NCBI RefSeq assembly: GCF_005217615.1
Contig: NZ_SZNK01000001.1
Coordinates: forward strand, 5,752,501-5,816,500
Length of the DNA stretch: 64,000 nt
Direction: 5' to 3'
From: Brevibacillus antibioticus
GTDB lineage: Bacteria > Bacillota > Bacilli > Brevibacillales > Brevibacillaceae
In this document: positions 42,683 to 51,236 of the stretch, piece after piece
Layout: the number at the start of each line of letters is the position of its first letter
Position numbering within the stretch: position 1 is the stretch's first letter
Program-made: the position numbers and the translations under genes
The notes under the pieces: model-generated
The model's database searches: none
Seen by the model: the letters and a program-made list of their open reading frames with translations, nothing else
Told to the model about the DNA's origin: nothing

Positions 42683-44011
42683 ATGATCTTTAATACAGAA
42701 ATGGAAACGCTACCAAGAGAGAAAATGACGGAACTACAACTGGCACGCTTGAAAGAAACAGTCAAACGCGTATACGAGCGCGTCCCTTTCCACACAAAAG
42801 CATTCAATGAGGCTGGTGTGAAACCGGAGAATATCCAATCGATGGAAGACATACAGAGGCTTCCATTTATGAAAAAGACAGACTTGCGAGAAAATTATCC
42901 GTTCAATCTGTTTGCAGTCGATATGAAGGAAGTAGCACGTATTCATGGTTCTTCCGGGACAAAAGGAAAACCGACTGTTGTCGGCTACACCAAAAAAGAC
43001 TTGGAGAATTGGGCGGAGATCGTGGCGCGCGCCATTTGCTGTGCGGGTGGAGAGCCAGGAGACATTTTCCATAACGCGTATGGCTACGGCCTTTTTACAG
43101 GAGGTTTGGGTCTGCACAACGGCATCGAGCACATGGGCGCAGTCGCAGTGCCAGTATCCGGTGGCAATACCTCCCGTCAAATTACGCTGATCGAGGACTT
43201 CAAGCCACGTGGCATTGCAGCAACCCCATCCTATGTCCTCAACATTGTGGAAGAAATGAAAAAGCAAGGAATCGATCCACGTGAGACGAGTGTCAAATAC
43301 GGGATTTTTGGTGCAGAGCCGTGGTCGGAAGAAATGCGCGTACAGCTGGAGCAAGAGCTCGACATTAAAGCGGTGGACATTTACGGGCTGAGCGAAGTGA
43401 TGGGGCCAGGTGTTTCCATTGAATGTCAGGAAGTGCAGGATGGTCTGCATATTGCAGAAGACCATTTCTACGCAGAAATTATCGATCCGAATACCGGAGA
43501 AGTGCTTCCATACGGACAAGAGGGCGAGCTCGTATTCACGTCACTGACGAAAGAAGCATTCCCGGTTGTACGCTACCGTACGGGTGATATCGCTTCCCTC
43601 AATCCTGAGCCCTGTAAGTGCGGACGGACAACCATGCGGATGTCGCGCATCAAAGGGCGTGTAGATGACATGCTCATTATTCGCGGGGTCAATGTGTTCC
43701 CGACGGAGATCGAGTCCGTTCTGCTTACGTTTAACCAATTGGCTCCACATTATCAGGTCGTCATTGAACGCGACGGTGCCCTCGACCGTTTTGAGGTGCA
43801 TTGCGAGCTGACACCAGCATATGCAAATGAGATCAGTGGAAAGGACAGCTCTGCTCTCTCGCCATTGGTGAAAGAAATTTGCCATGACATCAAAAATACG
43901 TTGGGCGTGTCAGTGGTGCTGCGGGTGCAACCGCCAAATTCCTTGTCGCGCAGCGAAGGAAAAGCGATTCGTGTCGTAGATAACCGGAACAAATCACAGG
44001 CAGCTATTTAA
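42683..44011 (+). CDS. paaK: Phenylacetate-CoA ligase
   Basis: A 442-residue AMP-forming ligase converting phenylacetate, ATP and CoA to phenylacetyl-CoA, the entry step. It shows the P-loop HGSSGTKGKPTVVGYTKKDLENW, GIFGAEPWSEEMR, DIYGLSEVMGPG, RYRTGDIA and the C-terminal lysine region SEGKAIRVVDNR. The length is typical of PaaK. Confidence 0.96.
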   Translation: MIFNTEMETLPREKMTELQLARLKETVKRVYERVPFHTKAFNEAGVKPENIQSMEDIQRLPFMKKTDLRENYPFNLFAVDMKEVARIHGSSGTKGKPTVVGYTKKDLENWAEIVARAICCAGGEPGDIFHNAYGYGLFTGGLGLHNGIEHMGAVAVPVSGGNTSRQITLIEDFKPRGIAATPSYVLNIVEEMKKQGIDPRETSVKYGIFGAEPWSEEMRVQLEQELDIKAVDIYGLSEVMGPGVSIECQEVQDGLHIAEDHFYAEIIDPNTGEVLPYGQEGELVFTSLTKEAFPVVRYRTGDIASLNPEPCKCGRTTMRMSRIKGRVDDMLIIRGVNVFPTEIESVLLTFNQLAPHYQVVIERDGALDRFEVHCELTPAYANEISGKDSSALSPLVKEICHDIKNTLGVSVVLRVQPPNSLSRSEGKAIRVVDNRNKSQAAI

Positions 44012-44044
44012 ACTAGCTCCTGTAAAAAAAGGGTGTGACAGTTC

Positions 44045-44818
44045 ATGGCCTATGAATATATTAGCGTAGCCAGTGAAGATGGTGTCGGTATCATTACGTT
44101 GAATCGACCGAAGATTCTAAACGCACTGAATTTGCAGCTCGTCGACGAAGTGGTTGACCAGCTGGAGCGAATGGACCGCGACCCGGATATTCGGGTGATC
44201 ATCCTGACTGGCAACGCGAGGGCGTTCGCAGCGGGTGCCGACATTAATGAAATGGCGGAAGCATCAGCTATCGACATCATGAAGCGCAATCAGTTTGCGG
44301 TTTGGGATCGCATCTCACTCATCTCCAAGCCGATTATTGGTGCCGTCAGCGGCTTTGTGCTTGGTGGTGGCTGTGAATTAATGATGAACTGCGACATTGT
44401 GATCGCTTCGGAGACAGCCGTCATTGGTCAACCGGAAATCAAGCTGGGAGTCATGCCTGGGGCTGGTGGTACACAGCGTCTGACGCGTGTGGTGGGTGAG
44501 CGAAAAGCACTGGAGATGCTGCTTACAGGTGAACCGATTTCGGCCAAAGAAGCGTTGAAATACGGACTGGTCAATCGGGTAGTGCCAGTGGAGGCCTACT
44601 ATCAGGAAGCGCTCAAGCTGGCGAAGCAAATCGCCGAGCAGCCGCCGCTCGCGGTACAGGTCATCAAAAAAGCCGTGTACAAAGCTGGTGATCTCCCCCT
44701 TCAAGAGGGAATGGATTACGAGCGAAACAGCTTTTATCTTCTTTTGGCAAGCGAAGATCGAAAAGAAGGCATGCAAGCGTTTCTGGAGAAGCGCAAACCC
44801 CATTTTACGGGACATTAG
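44045..44818 (+). CDS. paaF: Enoyl-CoA hydratase (2,3-dehydroadipyl-CoA hydratase type)
   Basis: A 257-residue crotonase with RAFAAGADINEMAE, VLGGGCELMMNCD (first Glu) and QPEIKLGVMPGAGGTQRLTR (second Glu), the fully equipped hydratase signature, and the closest of the three to PaaF/EchA. It likely hydrates 2,3-dehydroadipyl-CoA. It is followed after 9 nt by paaG. Confidence 0.88.
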   Translation: MAYEYISVASEDGVGIITLNRPKILNALNLQLVDEVVDQLERMDRDPDIRVIILTGNARAFAAGADINEMAEASAIDIMKRNQFAVWDRISLISKPIIGAVSGFVLGGGCELMMNCDIVIASETAVIGQPEIKLGVMPGAGGTQRLTRVVGERKALEMLLTGEPISAKEALKYGLVNRVVPVEAYYQEALKLAKQIAEQPPLAVQVIKKAVYKAGDLPLQEGMDYERNSFYLLLASEDRKEGMQAFLEKRKPHFTGH

Positions 44819-44827
44819 GAGGCGGCC

Positions 44828-45604
44828 ATGTACGAAACGATTCTTTATGAAGTGTCAGAAGGCGTAGCAGTAGTGACCTTGAACCGTCCGGACAAATTCA
44901 ATGCGTTTACAGCCGTTATGAACAAGGAAATCGCCGATGCGTTGAAGCAAGCGCAGAAGGATGCGGACGTGCGTTGCATCGTTCTTACCGGAGCAGGTCG
45001 GGCGTTCAATGCGGGTCAGGATCTCAGTGACGTTTCTGGAGGAGATGTGGATTACGGTGGTTTCTTACGGGATCGTTATAATCCAATGATCCTCCAGTTT
45101 CAAAAAACAGAGAAGCCAATCATCGCAGCGGTTAACGGTGTAGCAGCAGGTGCAGGCATGAGTGTTGCGCTGGCATGCGATATTCGTCTGGCTTCGGAAA
45201 AGGCATCCTTCGTCAACGCTTTTGTCAACATCGGGCTCGTTCCTGATTCAGGAGGCTGCTACTTTTTGCCGCGCATCGTCGGGATCGGCAAGGCGTTGGA
45301 GCTGGCGATGACAGGGGAAAAGGTATCCGCTGAGGAAGCACTGCGAATTGGATTGGTCAATCAGGTGTACCCTGCGGAGAGCTTCATAGAAGATGCGTTG
45401 GCGTATGCGCGCAAGCTGGCGTTACTGCCGACGAAGGGGATTGGTTTAATCAAGCGCACGATGTACAAAGGGCTTGAGATGGGGTTGGAAGAGACCTTGG
45501 AATATGAAGCTTTTGCACAAGAGGCGGCTGGCAGCACAGAGGATCACAAAGAAGGGGTCACCGCTTTCATGGAAAAACGTGCGCCTCGTTTTACAGGCCG
45601 TTAG
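44828..45604 (+). CDS. paaG: Ring-1,2-epoxyphenylacetyl-CoA isomerase
   Basis: A 258-residue crotonase with the PaaG signature: AFNAGQDLSDV, GVAAGAGMSVALACDIRLA and AFVNIGLVPDSGG, where Asp replaces the second hydratase Glu. It isomerises the epoxide to the oxepin-CoA. AGGAGGCGGCC precedes the ATG. Confidence 0.92.
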   Translation: MYETILYEVSEGVAVVTLNRPDKFNAFTAVMNKEIADALKQAQKDADVRCIVLTGAGRAFNAGQDLSDVSGGDVDYGGFLRDRYNPMILQFQKTEKPIIAAVNGVAAGAGMSVALACDIRLASEKASFVNAFVNIGLVPDSGGCYFLPRIVGIGKALELAMTGEKVSAEEALRIGLVNQVYPAESFIEDALAYARKLALLPTKGIGLIKRTMYKGLEMGLEETLEYEAFAQEAAGSTEDHKEGVTAFMEKRAPRFTGR

Positions 45605-45626
45605 AGGCGAAGGGAGGCAAGCCCAA

Positions 45627-46484
45627 GTGAGTATAAAAACAGTAGGCGTCATTGGGGCGGGAACGATGGGAGCGGGGATCGCTCTCGTCTGCGCGCGCAA
45701 AGGACATCAGGTCATGCTGTTGGATGCAAATCAGGCGGTGCTGGACAAAGCGCTTGTTTATTTGGAATCGATCCTGACAAAAGACGTGGAGAAAAACAAA
45801 ATCAGCGAGCAAGAAATGACAGAGACGCTAGAGCTGGTCCATCTCGTATCGGAAATAGAGCAGTTGGCAGACTGCGATATCGTTATCGAAGCGGTGCCAG
45901 AGCGTCTTGATTTGAAAAAAAGCATTTTCAGTCAGCTTTCTGTGATTTGCAGAGAGGATGCCCTTTTACTAACGAATACTTCCTCCATCTCGATTACAGA
46001 GATTGCAGGAGGGCTTTCGCATCCCGAGCGCATTCTCGGATTCCATTTTTTCAATCCGGCACCTGTCATGCCATTGGTTGAGGTGATTCGCGGGAAAAAA
46101 TCGAGCGAGGAAAATGTGGAGGTGGCGTATCGATTCGCGCAAGAGTTGGGCAAGGTGCCTGTTCTGGTGACGGACACCCCTGGCTTTATCGTCAATCGAA
46201 TCGCACGGCCTTACTATAATGAAGCATTGCGCGTCCTGGGCGATCATGTGGCAGGTGTGGAGCAGATTGACCGCATCATGAAGCTGGCTGGCGGATTCAA
46301 AATGGGACCGTTTGAGCTGCAAGACATGATTGGCATCGACATCAATTTTGCCACGACCAAATCGATCTATACCGACTTCTTCCATGAAGGACGATTTAAG
46401 CCTAGTCGGATTCAGCAACAAATGGTTCAATCCGGCAGCTTGGGCAGAAAGACGGGGGAAGGCTTCTATGACTACAACAAATAA
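45627..46484 (+). CDS. paaH: 3-hydroxyacyl-CoA dehydrogenase (3-hydroxyadipyl-CoA)
   Basis: A 285-residue NAD-dependent dehydrogenase with VGVIGAGTMGAGIAL, catalytic GFHFFNPAPVMPLVE (His), the TPGFIVNRI hinge and the C-terminal LGRKTGEGFYDYNK. It starts with GTG at 45627 after GGGAGG; a longer frame would overlap paaG. It is intact, in contrast to the degenerate paralogue encoded next, with which it overlaps by 17 nt. Confidence 0.9.
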   Translation: MSIKTVGVIGAGTMGAGIALVCARKGHQVMLLDANQAVLDKALVYLESILTKDVEKNKISEQEMTETLELVHLVSEIEQLADCDIVIEAVPERLDLKKSIFSQLSVICREDALLLTNTSSISITEIAGGLSHPERILGFHFFNPAPVMPLVEVIRGKKSSEENVEVAYRFAQELGKVPVLVTDTPGFIVNRIARPYYNEALRVLGDHVAGVEQIDRIMKLAGGFKMGPFELQDMIGIDINFATTKSIYTDFFHEGRFKPSRIQQQMVQSGSLGRKTGEGFYDYNK

Positions 46485-47223
46485 GGCTGTATTGCTCGTG
46501 GGCACAAGCCCGCTGTACGCAGAGCTGAATCATTTGATGGTAGAAAGAGGCTACCAGGTGCTTTCGCTTGCAGAAGCGATGGCGGAACCGGAGCTGATTG
46601 AATTGGCTGTGGAAGTAAATAGCGTCGATATGCAGGCGAAAAAGAGGCAAGTACGCGAGCTGGATGACCTATTGCCGCCAAACGTACCGATCATCACGAC
46701 TTCGCTCGCGATTACAGCGACAGAGGTAGCTTCTTGGACACAGTATCCTGAACGTGTTTGCGGATTTGGGACGCTCGTACCCTTGATTGAGCGGGAGCTG
46801 ATCGAGATTGCCCCTGCCTTGCAAACGGAGCTGGATACGATTCAAGCAACAGAAGACTTCTTTCAATCGCTCGGGAAAGAGACGGAAACCGTAAACGACG
46901 AGGTAGGTCTCGTGTTCCCGCGCATTTTAACGCTCATTATCAACGAGGCTGTCTTTACGCTGATGGAAAAAACAGCAACAGCTACGGATATCGATATCGC
47001 GATGAAAAAAGGCACCAACTACCCATACGGCCCACTTGAATGGGCAGATCGTATCGGCTTGGATGAGATTTTTGCGATATCGAGAGGCTTGCAACGTGAT
47101 CTGGCCGAGGAGCGTTATCGCACAGCGCCGCTATTACGAAAGCTGGTGCTAGCAGGGCGTGTCGGCGTACGCAGCGGGCAAGGCTTTTACACGTATGAGG
47201 ACAAAGTGGGTGTAGAGGCATGA
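46468..47223 (+). CDS. 3-hydroxyacyl-CoA dehydrogenase paralogue lacking catalytic motifs
   Basis: A 251-residue protein aligning with hydroxyacyl-CoA dehydrogenases throughout, especially the C-terminal half (TDIDIAMKKGTNYPYGPLEWADRIGLDEI, VGVRSGQGFYTY). Its NAD loop reads GTSPLY (12-17) instead of GxGxxG, and the catalytic His of GFHFFNP is Gly101. It is probably unable to oxidise substrate and may be a structural partner of PaaH. ATG at 46468 follows GGGGGAAGG inside the end of paaH; its own end overlaps the thiolase start. Confidence 0.83.
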   Translation: MTTTNKAVLLVGTSPLYAELNHLMVERGYQVLSLAEAMAEPELIELAVEVNSVDMQAKKRQVRELDDLLPPNVPIITTSLAITATEVASWTQYPERVCGFGTLVPLIERELIEIAPALQTELDTIQATEDFFQSLGKETETVNDEVGLVFPRILTLIINEAVFTLMEKTATATDIDIAMKKGTNYPYGPLEWADRIGLDEIFAISRGLQRDLAEERYRTAPLLRKLVLAGRVGVRSGQGFYTYEDKVGVEA

Positions 47224-48419
47224 GCATGATTAACAAGGAGGTGTACGTAGCAGCAGCAGTACGTACACCGATCGGCAAGCTGGGCGGAAGCCTGAAGAAC
47301 ACCCCCATCGACGACCTGACAGCCATTGTCTTGAATGGAGCGCTTGCGAAGGCAGGACAATCCGGTGAGATTGTTGATGGGGTCATCATGGGGAACGTCA
47401 TATCGGCCGGACCGTTTATTAACATTGCACGTGTCGGTTTGTTGAGGGCAGGGCTTCCTGACACCATACCTGGACTGACGGTGAATCGGGTGTGTGCATC
47501 CGGGCTAGAGGCAGTCAATTTGGCTGCGCAGTCCATTCAGGCAGGACATAGTCAGGTTATGCTGGCTGGCGGTGTAGAGAATTTGACTCGTTCACCCTAC
47601 ATCATGGAAAAATTCGAGCAGCCGTATCAACGCGGGGGACAGACGCTGATCGAGTCTTTTGGCGGACCTCGTTCTGCTCCTGTCTCGCTCTATGGCGATT
47701 TGACCATGGGAGATACAGCGGAAAACGTGGCAGAGCAATTCGGCATCAGTCGCGAGGATCAGGATCGTTTTGCAGCAGAGAGCCAGTCTCGGGCTATCAA
47801 TGCTATCGATGCAGGTCTGTTTCGCGACGAGATCATTCCCATCACGTTAAAAGGAAAAAAAGGGGAAGAGACGCTGTTTGATACGGATGAATTCCCAAGA
47901 AGAGATTCCGGTGTGGAGTCATTGTCCAAATTGCGACCTGCCTTCCGAAAAGATGGTAGCGTCACAGCAGGCAACTCCTCCGGTATCAATGACGGCGCAG
48001 CGGCCTTGCTCTTGGTGAATGAAGAAACGCTGCAAAAGACAGGCGTCGCTCCTTTGGGGCGCATTGTTCATTTTGTCAGTGCTGGCGTTGATCCGCGCAT
48101 TATGGGCATTGGTCCGGTCGTCGCGATTCGCAAGCTGCTTGCAGAAACGAACATGACGGTAGAGCAAATCGACCTGTTTGAGTTAAATGAAGCTTTTGCT
48201 TCCCAGTCACTCGCTTGCATGAGAGAACTGGGACTAGACCCTCTGAAAACCAATGTAAACGGTGGGGCAATCGCGTTGGGTCATCCACTCGGAATGAGCG
48301 GTGCCCGCCTGGCAGGTACGATTCTTTTCGAGCTGAGACGTCGCCGAAAGAAATACGGAATCGTTTCGTTGTGTATAGGCGGCGGGCAAGGATTGGCCAC
48401 GTTAGTAGAAGCGCTTTAA
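47220..48419 (+). CDS. paaJ: Thiolase I (3-oxoadipyl-CoA type)
   Basis: A 399-residue acetyl-CoA acyltransferase with the nucleophile Cys in [33 protein letters not shown] (His) and the terminal Cys in [10 protein letters not shown]. It cleaves 3-oxoadipyl-CoA and/or 3-oxo-5,6-dehydrosuberyl-CoA. It starts in an ATGA overlap with the preceding gene. A second thiolase follows directly; which one does which step cannot be told. Confidence 0.9.
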   Translation: MSMINKEVYVAAAVRTPIGKLGGSLKNTPIDDLTAIVLNGALAKAGQSGEIVDGVIMGNVISAGPFINIARVGLLRAGLPDTIPGLTVNRVCASGLEAVNLAAQSIQAGHSQVMLAGGVENLTRSPYIMEKFEQPYQRGGQTLIESFGGPRSAPVSLYGDLTMGDTAENVAEQFGISREDQDRFAAESQSRAINAIDAGLFRDEIIPITLKGKKGEETLFDTDEFPRRDSGVESLSKLRPAFRKDGSVTAGNSSGINDGAAALLLVNEETLQKTGVAPLGRIVHFVSAGVDPRIMGIGPVVAIRKLLAETNMTVEQIDLFELNEAFASQSLACMRELGLDPLKTNVNGGAIALGHPLGMSGARLAGTILFELRRRRKKYGIVSLCIGGGQGLATLVEAL

Positions 48420-48452
48420 AAAAAAGCCTTCGTGCATAAGAGGAGTGGAAGA

Positions 48453-49652
48453 ATGAGTACACCTGTCATCATAGATGCTGTGCGCACGCCAATCGGCCGT
48501 ATTGGTGGTGCGTTGAAGGATGTGCGCCCGGATGACCTGGGCGCATTGGTGATTCAAAAGCTGCTGGAACGTAACTCCATTGATCCGAAAACGATAGATG
48601 ATGTCATCATGGGCTGTGCCAATCAGGCTGGGGAAGACAACCGCAATGTTGCGCGCATGTCACTTCTGTTGGCGGGATTGCCTGTCGAGGTGCCGGGAGT
48701 GACAGTGAACCGCCTGTGCGGTTCAGGTCTGGAGGCTGTGAACCAAAGCGCGAATGCAATCAAAGCCGGTGCAGGTCACGTCTATATCGCGGGCGGGACA
48801 GAGAGCATGACACGCTCTCCGCTGGTGATGATGAAGCCTGGCACGGCTTTTCAGCGCGGCAATCAGCAGTTGGTCGATACGACGTTGGGCTGGCGATTGG
48901 TTAACGAAAAAATGAAAGAGATGTATCCGCCGATCAGCTTGGGGGAAACAGCGGAGAAGGTAGCGGAGCAATACGGCATAAGCCGTGAAGCGCAGGATGA
49001 GTTTGCTTTGCGTAGTCAGCAAAATTACGCACGTGCCTTGGCAGAAGGAAAGTGGGAGGCAGAGATTGTTCCCGTAGAGCTGAAAGGGCGCAAAGGCGAG
49101 GTTACGCTGTTTGAACACGATGAGCATGCACGTCCGGAGACGACCATCGAACAGCTCCAAAAGCTGAAACCAGCATTTCAAGCAGATGGCAGCGTCACAG
49201 CAGGCAACTCCAGCGGTCTAAACGATGGAGCCTGCGCTCTACTCATCATGGAACAGGAAGCGGCTCTTGCAGTTGGCTTGAAGCCTCGTGCAAGGATTGT
49301 CGCATCCGCAGTCGCTGGTGTTGATCCATCCGTGATGGGAATTGGGCCTGTACCTGCTACGCGCAAAGTACTGAAGCAGGCAGGCTTGTCTCTTGCGGAG
49401 ATAGATTTGTTCGAATTCAACGAGGCTTTTGCGGCGCAGGCAGTGGCAAGTGTACGCGAGCTGGGGGTCAACCCTGATCTGGTCAACGTAAATGGCGGAG
49501 CGATTGCTTTGGGCCATCCACTCGGGTGTAGCGGAGCGCGCATCCTTACTACTCTTCTGTATGAAATGGAGCGTCGTGATGCCCGTTACGGGTTGGCCGC
49601 GATGTGCATTGGAGTAGGACAGGGAATTGCGACGATTATCGAGCGTGTGTAG
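48453..49652 (+). CDS. paaJ: Thiolase II (3-oxoadipyl-CoA type)
   Basis: A 399-residue thiolase with NRLCGSGLEAVNQS (Cys), [18 protein letters not shown] (His) and AAMCIGVGQG (Cys). AGGAG lies 7 nt before the ATG at 48453. The RLCGSGL form is the one usual in PaaJ/PcaF thiolases, so it may be the 3-oxoadipyl-CoA thiolase proper, leaving the first for the other C-C cleavage. Confidence 0.9.
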   Translation: MSTPVIIDAVRTPIGRIGGALKDVRPDDLGALVIQKLLERNSIDPKTIDDVIMGCANQAGEDNRNVARMSLLLAGLPVEVPGVTVNRLCGSGLEAVNQSANAIKAGAGHVYIAGGTESMTRSPLVMMKPGTAFQRGNQQLVDTTLGWRLVNEKMKEMYPPISLGETAEKVAEQYGISREAQDEFALRSQQNYARALAEGKWEAEIVPVELKGRKGEVTLFEHDEHARPETTIEQLQKLKPAFQADGSVTAGNSSGLNDGACALLIMEQEAALAVGLKPRARIVASAVAGVDPSVMGIGPVPATRKVLKQAGLSLAEIDLFEFNEAFAAQAVASVRELGVNPDLVNVNGGAIALGHPLGCSGARILTTLLYEMERRDARYGLAAMCIGVGQGIATIIERV

Positions 49653-49679
49653 CATGGGCAGATAGGGAGGCAGGTACTC

Positions 49680-50105
49680 TTGATAGATAGACTGCAGCCG
49701 GGGACGACGGAAGAATTTACTGTGACAGTGACAAAGGACATGCTGCCTGTTTTTGAAGGCCAAGTCGTGCATCCTGTGATGTCGACAGTCAGCATGATTT
49801 ATTACATGGAGTGGGCGGGAAGACGCGTCATTTTACCATACCTCGAAGCCGATGAAGAGGGCTCGGGATTTGCTGTAGACATCAAGCATGTCGGCCCAGC
49901 AGTGATTGGTCAGGAGGTCACGTTCCGGGCTACCTGTGTGCAGGTTACCGAAAAACGCGTAGTGTGCGAGGTTACGGCGGACACTACGCGTAATCGTGTA
50001 GGACTTGGGACGTTCGTCCAAGCCATCTTCAAAAAGGACGAGATCAAGCGTCGTTTTGAGGTCTTGCAAGCAGAGATCAATCGGGAAGTAAATGGGGAAT
50101 TGTAA
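49680..50105 (+). CDS. FlK-like hotdog thioesterase
   Basis: A 141-residue hotdog protein resembling fluoroacetyl-CoA thioesterase FlK: FEGQVVHPVMSTVSMIYYMEWAGRR then FAVDIKHVGPAVIGQEV. The Thr, Glu and His of the FlK triad are present (MST, YMEWAG, IKHVG). It starts with TTG after GGGAGG. It may hydrolyse a blocked or toxic acyl-CoA of the pathway. Last gene of the first paa operon; no terminator was seen before paaX. Confidence 0.75.
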   Translation: MIDRLQPGTTEEFTVTVTKDMLPVFEGQVVHPVMSTVSMIYYMEWAGRRVILPYLEADEEGSGFAVDIKHVGPAVIGQEVTFRATCVQVTEKRVVCEVTADTTRNRVGLGTFVQAIFKKDEIKRRFEVLQAEINREVNGEL

Positions 50106-50120
50106 ATTTAACAGAATAAA

Positions 50121-50149
50121 TTGACTCTTTTAAAATGTTTTACTATAAT
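50121..50149 (+). promoter_or_regulatory. SigA promoter of paaX
   Basis: TTGACT (50121-50126) and TATAAT (50144-50149) with a 17-bp spacer, just after the FlK-like gene. Confidence 0.8.
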
Positions 50150-50162
50150 TACGTTTACATCA

Positions 50163-50185
50163 CGTCATACGATTTTATCGTCATA
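50163..50185 (+). promoter_or_regulatory. Candidate PaaX operator (autoregulation)
   Basis: The direct repeat CGTCATA (50163-50169) and CGTCATA (50179-50185), 16 bp apart, lies 14 nt past the -10 box, where bound repressor would block transcription. Confidence 0.6.
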
Positions 50186-50274
50186 TACTCTCGATCGATT
50201 CACGCACTTCCTACAGAATATGGTACAATTTCACACAGCTAATAGGTATGAATCGATTTGGGGGTAGAAGAAAC

Positions 50275-51102
50275 GTGAAGCCACAATCCATGCTTTTTAC
50301 AATTTACGGGGAATACGTCCGCCATTATGGAAGCGAAATCTGGATTGGTAGTCTGACCAAGCTGATGGGGGAATTCGGACTGTCGGAGCCGGCTGTTCGT
50401 GCAGCGATCTCCCGGATGCTTCGCCAAGGCTGGCTGGAATCGCGAAAAGTAGGGAACCGCAGCTACTACTCGGTATCCGAGCGTGGCAAAAAGCGATTGG
50501 AAGAGGCAGCGGCACGTATTTATAAGGTCGAGACAGATGTGTGGGACGGCAAGTGGTGCATTGCCAGCTACAACATCCCCGAGGAGCGTAGAGCGCTGCG
50601 TGATCAACTGCGCAAGGAGCTGGGCTGGATGGGCTTCGGGATGCTGACGACCAGCACATGGATCAGCCCCAATAACCTTAGTGATCGCGTGAAGGAACTG
50701 ACGGAAGCGCACGAGATTACAGAATATGTCGAGATTTTTACATCCGAGCATATGGGCTGGAGCAATCCGAAGCAGCTCGTGCAGAAATGCTGGGATATCG
50801 ATGAAATCAATGAAAAGTACAAGTCCTTCATCGATGCCTACCGAGAAGAATACGAGCAGCTTTCTGCCAAAATGAGCAATGGAGAAGCGGTTCCAGACAG
50901 CCATTGCTTCGTGGAAAAGACAAAGCTCGTCCACCAATACCGCAAGTTCTTGTTCATCGATCCTGATTTGCCGCAGGAATTGTTGCCAGAGCTGTGGTTG
51001 GGTAAAGAGGCGGATGAGTTGTTCCAAAATTACTACCAGTTATTGAATCCAGGGGCAGTACGATTCTTCGAGACCGTGTATGAAGCTGCGCCATCTGCAT
51101 AG
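50275..51102 (+). CDS. paaX: Phenylacetic acid degradation repressor PaaX
   Basis: A 275-residue PaaX-family regulator with an N-terminal winged helix (KPQSMLFTIYGEYVRHYG, SEPAVRAAISRMLRQGWLES) and the conserved PaaX C-terminal domain (WCIASYNIPEERRALRDQLRKELGWMGFGMLTTSTWISP). PaaX is displaced from its operators by phenylacetyl-CoA. The GTG at 50275 is preferred (GGGGGT 8 nt upstream; PaaX proteins start at this KPQS); an ATG at 50248 has a poor site. Confidence 0.93.
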   Translation: MKPQSMLFTIYGEYVRHYGSEIWIGSLTKLMGEFGLSEPAVRAAISRMLRQGWLESRKVGNRSYYSVSERGKKRLEEAAARIYKVETDVWDGKWCIASYNIPEERRALRDQLRKELGWMGFGMLTTSTWISPNNLSDRVKELTEAHEITEYVEIFTSEHMGWSNPKQLVQKCWDIDEINEKYKSFIDAYREEYEQLSAKMSNGEAVPDSHCFVEKTKLVHQYRKFLFIDPDLPQELLPELWLGKEADELFQNYYQLLNPGAVRFFETVYEAAPSA

Positions 51103-51121
51103 GCGAAAGCTGCGAAGGAAA

Positions 51122-51150
51122 GGCCCTAGCACGTCTAGGGTCTTTATTTA
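51122..51150 (+). terminator. Terminator of paaX
   Basis: GGCCCTAG (51122-51129) pairs with CTAGGGTC (51135-51142), with one G-U pair, and is followed by TTTATTTAT. Confidence 0.75.
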
Positions 51151-51175
51151 TCAATTATTTTCCCATTATTTAAAA

Positions 51176-51189
51176 TGTAAGCGTTTTAC
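51176..51189 (+). promoter_or_regulatory. cre-like site before the liv operon
   Basis: TGTAAGCGTTTTAC differs from the glpF site (6968) by one base. It lies about 50 nt before livH, suggesting catabolite repression of the importer. Confidence 0.5.
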
Positions 51190-51236
51190 TTGGGTATGGT
51201 TTGGTCGACGAGAAACAAAGGGGGTACAGCACGAAT

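Noticed and set aside
50239-51027. 262-codon antisense ORF over paaX
   Set aside because: paaX on the plus strand has clear domains, promoter and ribosome site; the antisense frame has none.
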